Assembly (NCBI GenBank): GCA_017502425.1
Contig: JAFVVB010000097.1
Location: 1-7,265, forward strand
Reading direction: 5' to 3'
Length of the DNA: 7,265 bases
Origin: Ruminococcus sp.
GTDB taxonomy: Bacteria; Bacillota; Clostridia; Oscillospirales; Acutalibacteraceae
Each line of letters begins with the position of its first letter. Position 1 is the stretch's first letter. Both the position numbers and the translations under genes were made by a program. The notes beneath the pieces are model-generated. The model worked only from the letters and a program-made list of their open reading frames with translations, searched no databases and had not been told where the DNA came from. This document shows, in pieces, positions 5,166-7,265 of this stretch.

Positions 5166-7265
5166 TTAGTTAGTAGCAGCAGTGTTACCAAGTTCAAAGA
5201 AGTCAACGCTCTTTGGATTACTTAGGTAAACTTCACCATCAACTATAATGTAAGCAACAGCTGTGAAAGCATAATCACGATAATAGTGACCAGTTGATAC
5301 TTCCTTATTGTTATCGTACTTGAGATAATAGTCGATACGGTTGAAGTTAGTCATACTTGAATTAGAAAGATTGTAGTAATAACAATTATAAGTATTGCCA
5401 TCAGTACCAGGAATAGCCATATTCTTCTTCTTCTCACCAGCTACACGCTTGAGATAATTAGTCATAGTATCATCAACAGAAGGATATGTGATATCATCTG
5501 CATTTTCGATATAGTAGCTTGAATTTCTGATAAGCATCAAGCCGTATTCAATACCTTCAGCAGCCTGAACTGCTTTGAGTTCCTTACCATTAATGTTATT
5601 GAATGCAAGCAAGTAGTCAGTGTAGATATAGTCACCACCATCAGCGAACTCACGAGTGTAAGTTACTGAGTTGATAGATGGTACCCATTCCTGAAGATCT
5701 GTTTTACCATAAACAGCTTCGATAGTCTTATTCTCAACGATTCTGTAATTGTAGAATCGTGAGTAAGTAAGAATCTCGCCAGTTGCAGGTTCATACCAGT
5801 ATGAGAATTTATTACCCTTTTCATCGTACTGAGGAGCATCAATCATAACAAGATCGTTGTAGTAACCAGTCTTTTTACCGCTCTGACCAGCCATTGAATA
5901 GTTAATAGTGTATGTAGGAACACCCTGATCAGCAATAAGAGTTACGAGAGATTTCTCAGTAGTAATGAAGTTATCTGCGATTGTCCAAGTAACAGTACCG
6001 TCGAACACTTCAGTTACATCAGAATTAGGTGCGTATGCAGAAATTTTGTTGTAAGAACCAAGATATGTGTAACCATTTGCTACATATTCATTATAGCGAT
6101 CCTCGCCGTAAACAACAACTTCATCACCGTTACTAGCTAAGAATGTGTATGCTGTAATGTAAGCAGGAACGTATGGATTAAATCCGTTACCGATAAAGCC
6201 CATACATTCATCATCAGTAAGAACTACGTCCTTAACAGTGTAAGTTCTGAGCTCACCGAAACGGTTGTAGTACTTGTAATACAAGTCAGCCTTATTAGTA
6301 ACACGTTTTACGTCTGAGTAAATATTGATAACCTTCTGAGAATCAGGAGAGTATTCGTAATCAAACTGAGCAACAACCTGTGAAGTTGAGTTTACTGAAT
6401 CTGCATCAGTGAATACTTCCTCGTAAGTCTTAGTGCCGTCTACTGTGTAAGAATCAGTATACCAAGCGAAGAACTCACCATTCATAAGTGGAGTAGTGAT
6501 AATCTGTACAGTATATGTGTGACCTTCTACACCTTCGAAAGCAACAGAAGTACGTGATGTAGATGGTGTACAGTTGTATACTGTGCCATCAGTATTATCA
6601 GTAACAACGATAGACATTTCTGATACACCACCGTGGGATGGAATAGCAGGGTCGTTGTTGATATAAGTAGAGTGGTTGATAATTACTTCGCCTTCAGCGA
6701 TTTCTCTGAACATAGCATAGTATGTTTCATTCATACTGATATATGTATGATAATCAAAAGCAGAACTGATCTTATGATATGTGCCGTCAGCTTTCTGAGT
6801 ATACCAACCAATGAATGTATAACCATCTTTTCTTACAGCATGAAGGTCAACAGCACCATAATCAAGACTGATATCAAGAGTCTGGAATAAACCGCCGTTT
6901 AAATCATCGAGATAGCCTTCACCGTAATCAGCGATGTGTGGATTTTCAGTATCAGGGTTGATAGTGAACTGATTTTCACCAGTCTGGAAACCAACCTTAA
7001 CCTGAGCGTTTACAGTATCATCAAGATAGTTACCATACCACTGACCATCGTAAGAAACCTGGTGACCAGCGTTGTTTTCGTGCTCATAAGAGATAGCAAC
7101 AGTCTTACCAGCAACACCAGCTTCGTTAGTGTTGAGAGCCTCATGTAAGTAAGTGTAAAGGTCATCAAGGTTGTTATCCTTATCATGCCACATAGCTGTG
7201 GAAAGGATTTTAGTTAAGTATTTACCAGTAGAATCGAATACGTACCAGTCAACAGCCCAGTCAGC
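5166..7265 (-). CDS. large extracellular InlB-repeat protein, C-terminal 699 residues (N-terminus outside the window)
   Basis: The frame is open to the window edge: 24 more codons (ADWAVDWYVF, then DSTGKYLTKILSTA) precede the Met at 7193, so that Met is internal. Counting from it, three segments resemble InlB B-repeat/Listeria-Bacteroides repeats. They are about 105-165 with GYTFIGWYTQ and TYYAMF, 220-280 with FFAWYTDS and VVAQFDY, and 425-497 with YTINYSMAGQ, FSYWYEP and IEAVYGK. Residues 500-675 form a final beta-rich, Tyr-rich domain ending FTAVAYIIVDGEVYLSN. The composition (Tyr, Thr, Asn, Asp, almost no Cys) fits a secreted or surface protein. The true C-terminus has no LPXTG motif, membrane helix or dockerin, so attachment, if any, would lie upstream. 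No catalytic motif was recognised. The acidic-peptide gene follows after 17 nt. The ligand and function are unknown. Confidence 0.85.
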   Translation of the reverse strand, partial: ADWAVDWYVFDSTGKYLTKILSTAMWHDKDNNLDDLYTYLHEALNTNEAGVAGKTVAISYEHENNAGHQVSYDGQWYGNYLDDTVNAQVKVGFQTGENQFTINPDTENPHIADYGEGYLDDLNGGLFQTLDISLDYGAVDLHAVRKDGYTFIGWYTQKADGTYHKISSAFDYHTYISMNETYYAMFREIAEGEVIINHSTYINNDPAIPSHGGVSEMSIVVTDNTDGTVYNCTPSTSRTSVAFEGVEGHTYTVQIITTPLMNGEFFAWYTDSYTVDGTKTYEEVFTDADSVNSTSQVVAQFDYEYSPDSQKVINIYSDVKRVTNKADLYYKYYNRFGELRTYTVKDVVLTDDECMGFIGNGFNPYVPAYITAYTFLASNGDEVVVYGEDRYNEYVANGYTYLGSYNKISAYAPNSDVTEVFDGTVTWTIADNFITTEKSLVTLIADQGVPTYTINYSMAGQSGKKTGYYNDLVMIDAPQYDEKGNKFSYWYEPATGEILTYSRFYNYRIVENKTIEAVYGKTDLQEWVPSINSVTYTREFADGGDYIYTDYLLAFNNINGKELKAVQAAEGIEYGLMLIRNSSYYIENADDITYPSVDDTMTNYLKRVAGEKKKNMAIPGTDGNTYNCYYYNLSNSSMTNFNRIDYYLKYDNNKEVSTGHYYRDYAFTAVAYIIVDGEVYLSNPKSVDFFELGNTAATN

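Noticed and set aside
6633..7148. Two plus-strand open frames opposite the InlB-repeat gene
   Set aside because: Antisense shadows; composition is the reverse-complement image of the Tyr/Asp-rich gene and no ribosome sites are seen.
7191..7193. Met codon as start of the large InlB-repeat gene
   Set aside because: The frame continues without a stop to the window edge with similar composition (Trp, Asp and Tyr rich), there is no ribosome site or signal peptide at this Met.

Overview
The window looks like a chromosomal segment of an AT-rich, anaerobic Gram-positive of the Clostridia, most likely a Ruminococcus-like member of the Oscillospiraceae. The support is a clostridial-type Rex repressor, strong AGGAGG/AGGTGAT Shine-Dalgarno sites, a PqqD/S26-like/HprK-like gene cassette, and a secreted leucine-rich-repeat protein ending in a type I dockerin of the 'DATxIQ' kind common in ruminococci. 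Genus-level placement is an inference from these features.

Plus strand, 1-2455: the 3' end of an aconitase gene (acn), a complete eukaryotic-type NADP isocitrate dehydrogenase gene (icd) and a complete redox-sensing repressor gene (rex). They are tightly spaced (36 and 28 nt) and end at one strong hairpin terminator (2472-2506). The enzymes form the oxidative branch from citrate to 2-oxoglutarate, which supplies glutamate carbon and NADPH. Co-transcription with rex suggests that this branch is tied to the NADH/NAD+ ratio.

Minus strand, 3960-2515: a consensus promoter drives three genes. They encode a PqqD-like (RiPP recognition element fold) protein, a S24/S26 signal-peptidase-like protein and an HPr-kinase-like protein. 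The last two keep the shape of their families but lack the catalytic residues: the nucleophilic Ser is Gly in one, and the P-loop and the Asp pair are gone in the other. The PqqD frame looks normal. This paired loss, with all frames open, is the most unusual thing in the window.

Minus strand, 7265-3967: a probable operon for extracellular proteins. In order of transcription it holds the C-terminal 699 residues of a large InlB-repeat-rich protein that runs off the window edge; a short gene for a 48-residue very acidic peptide with a TTG start; a perfect 11-bp hairpin without a U-tract; and a secreted BspA-type LRR protein with a C-terminal dockerin. A weaker terminator closes the unit. The dockerin suggests that the LRR protein docks onto a cohesin scaffold, as in cellulosome-like complexes. 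No cohesin, glycoside hydrolase or scaffoldin is visible here.

No tRNA, rRNA, CRISPR array, insertion sequence or replication origin was seen. No stretch longer than about 125 bases lacks a gene.
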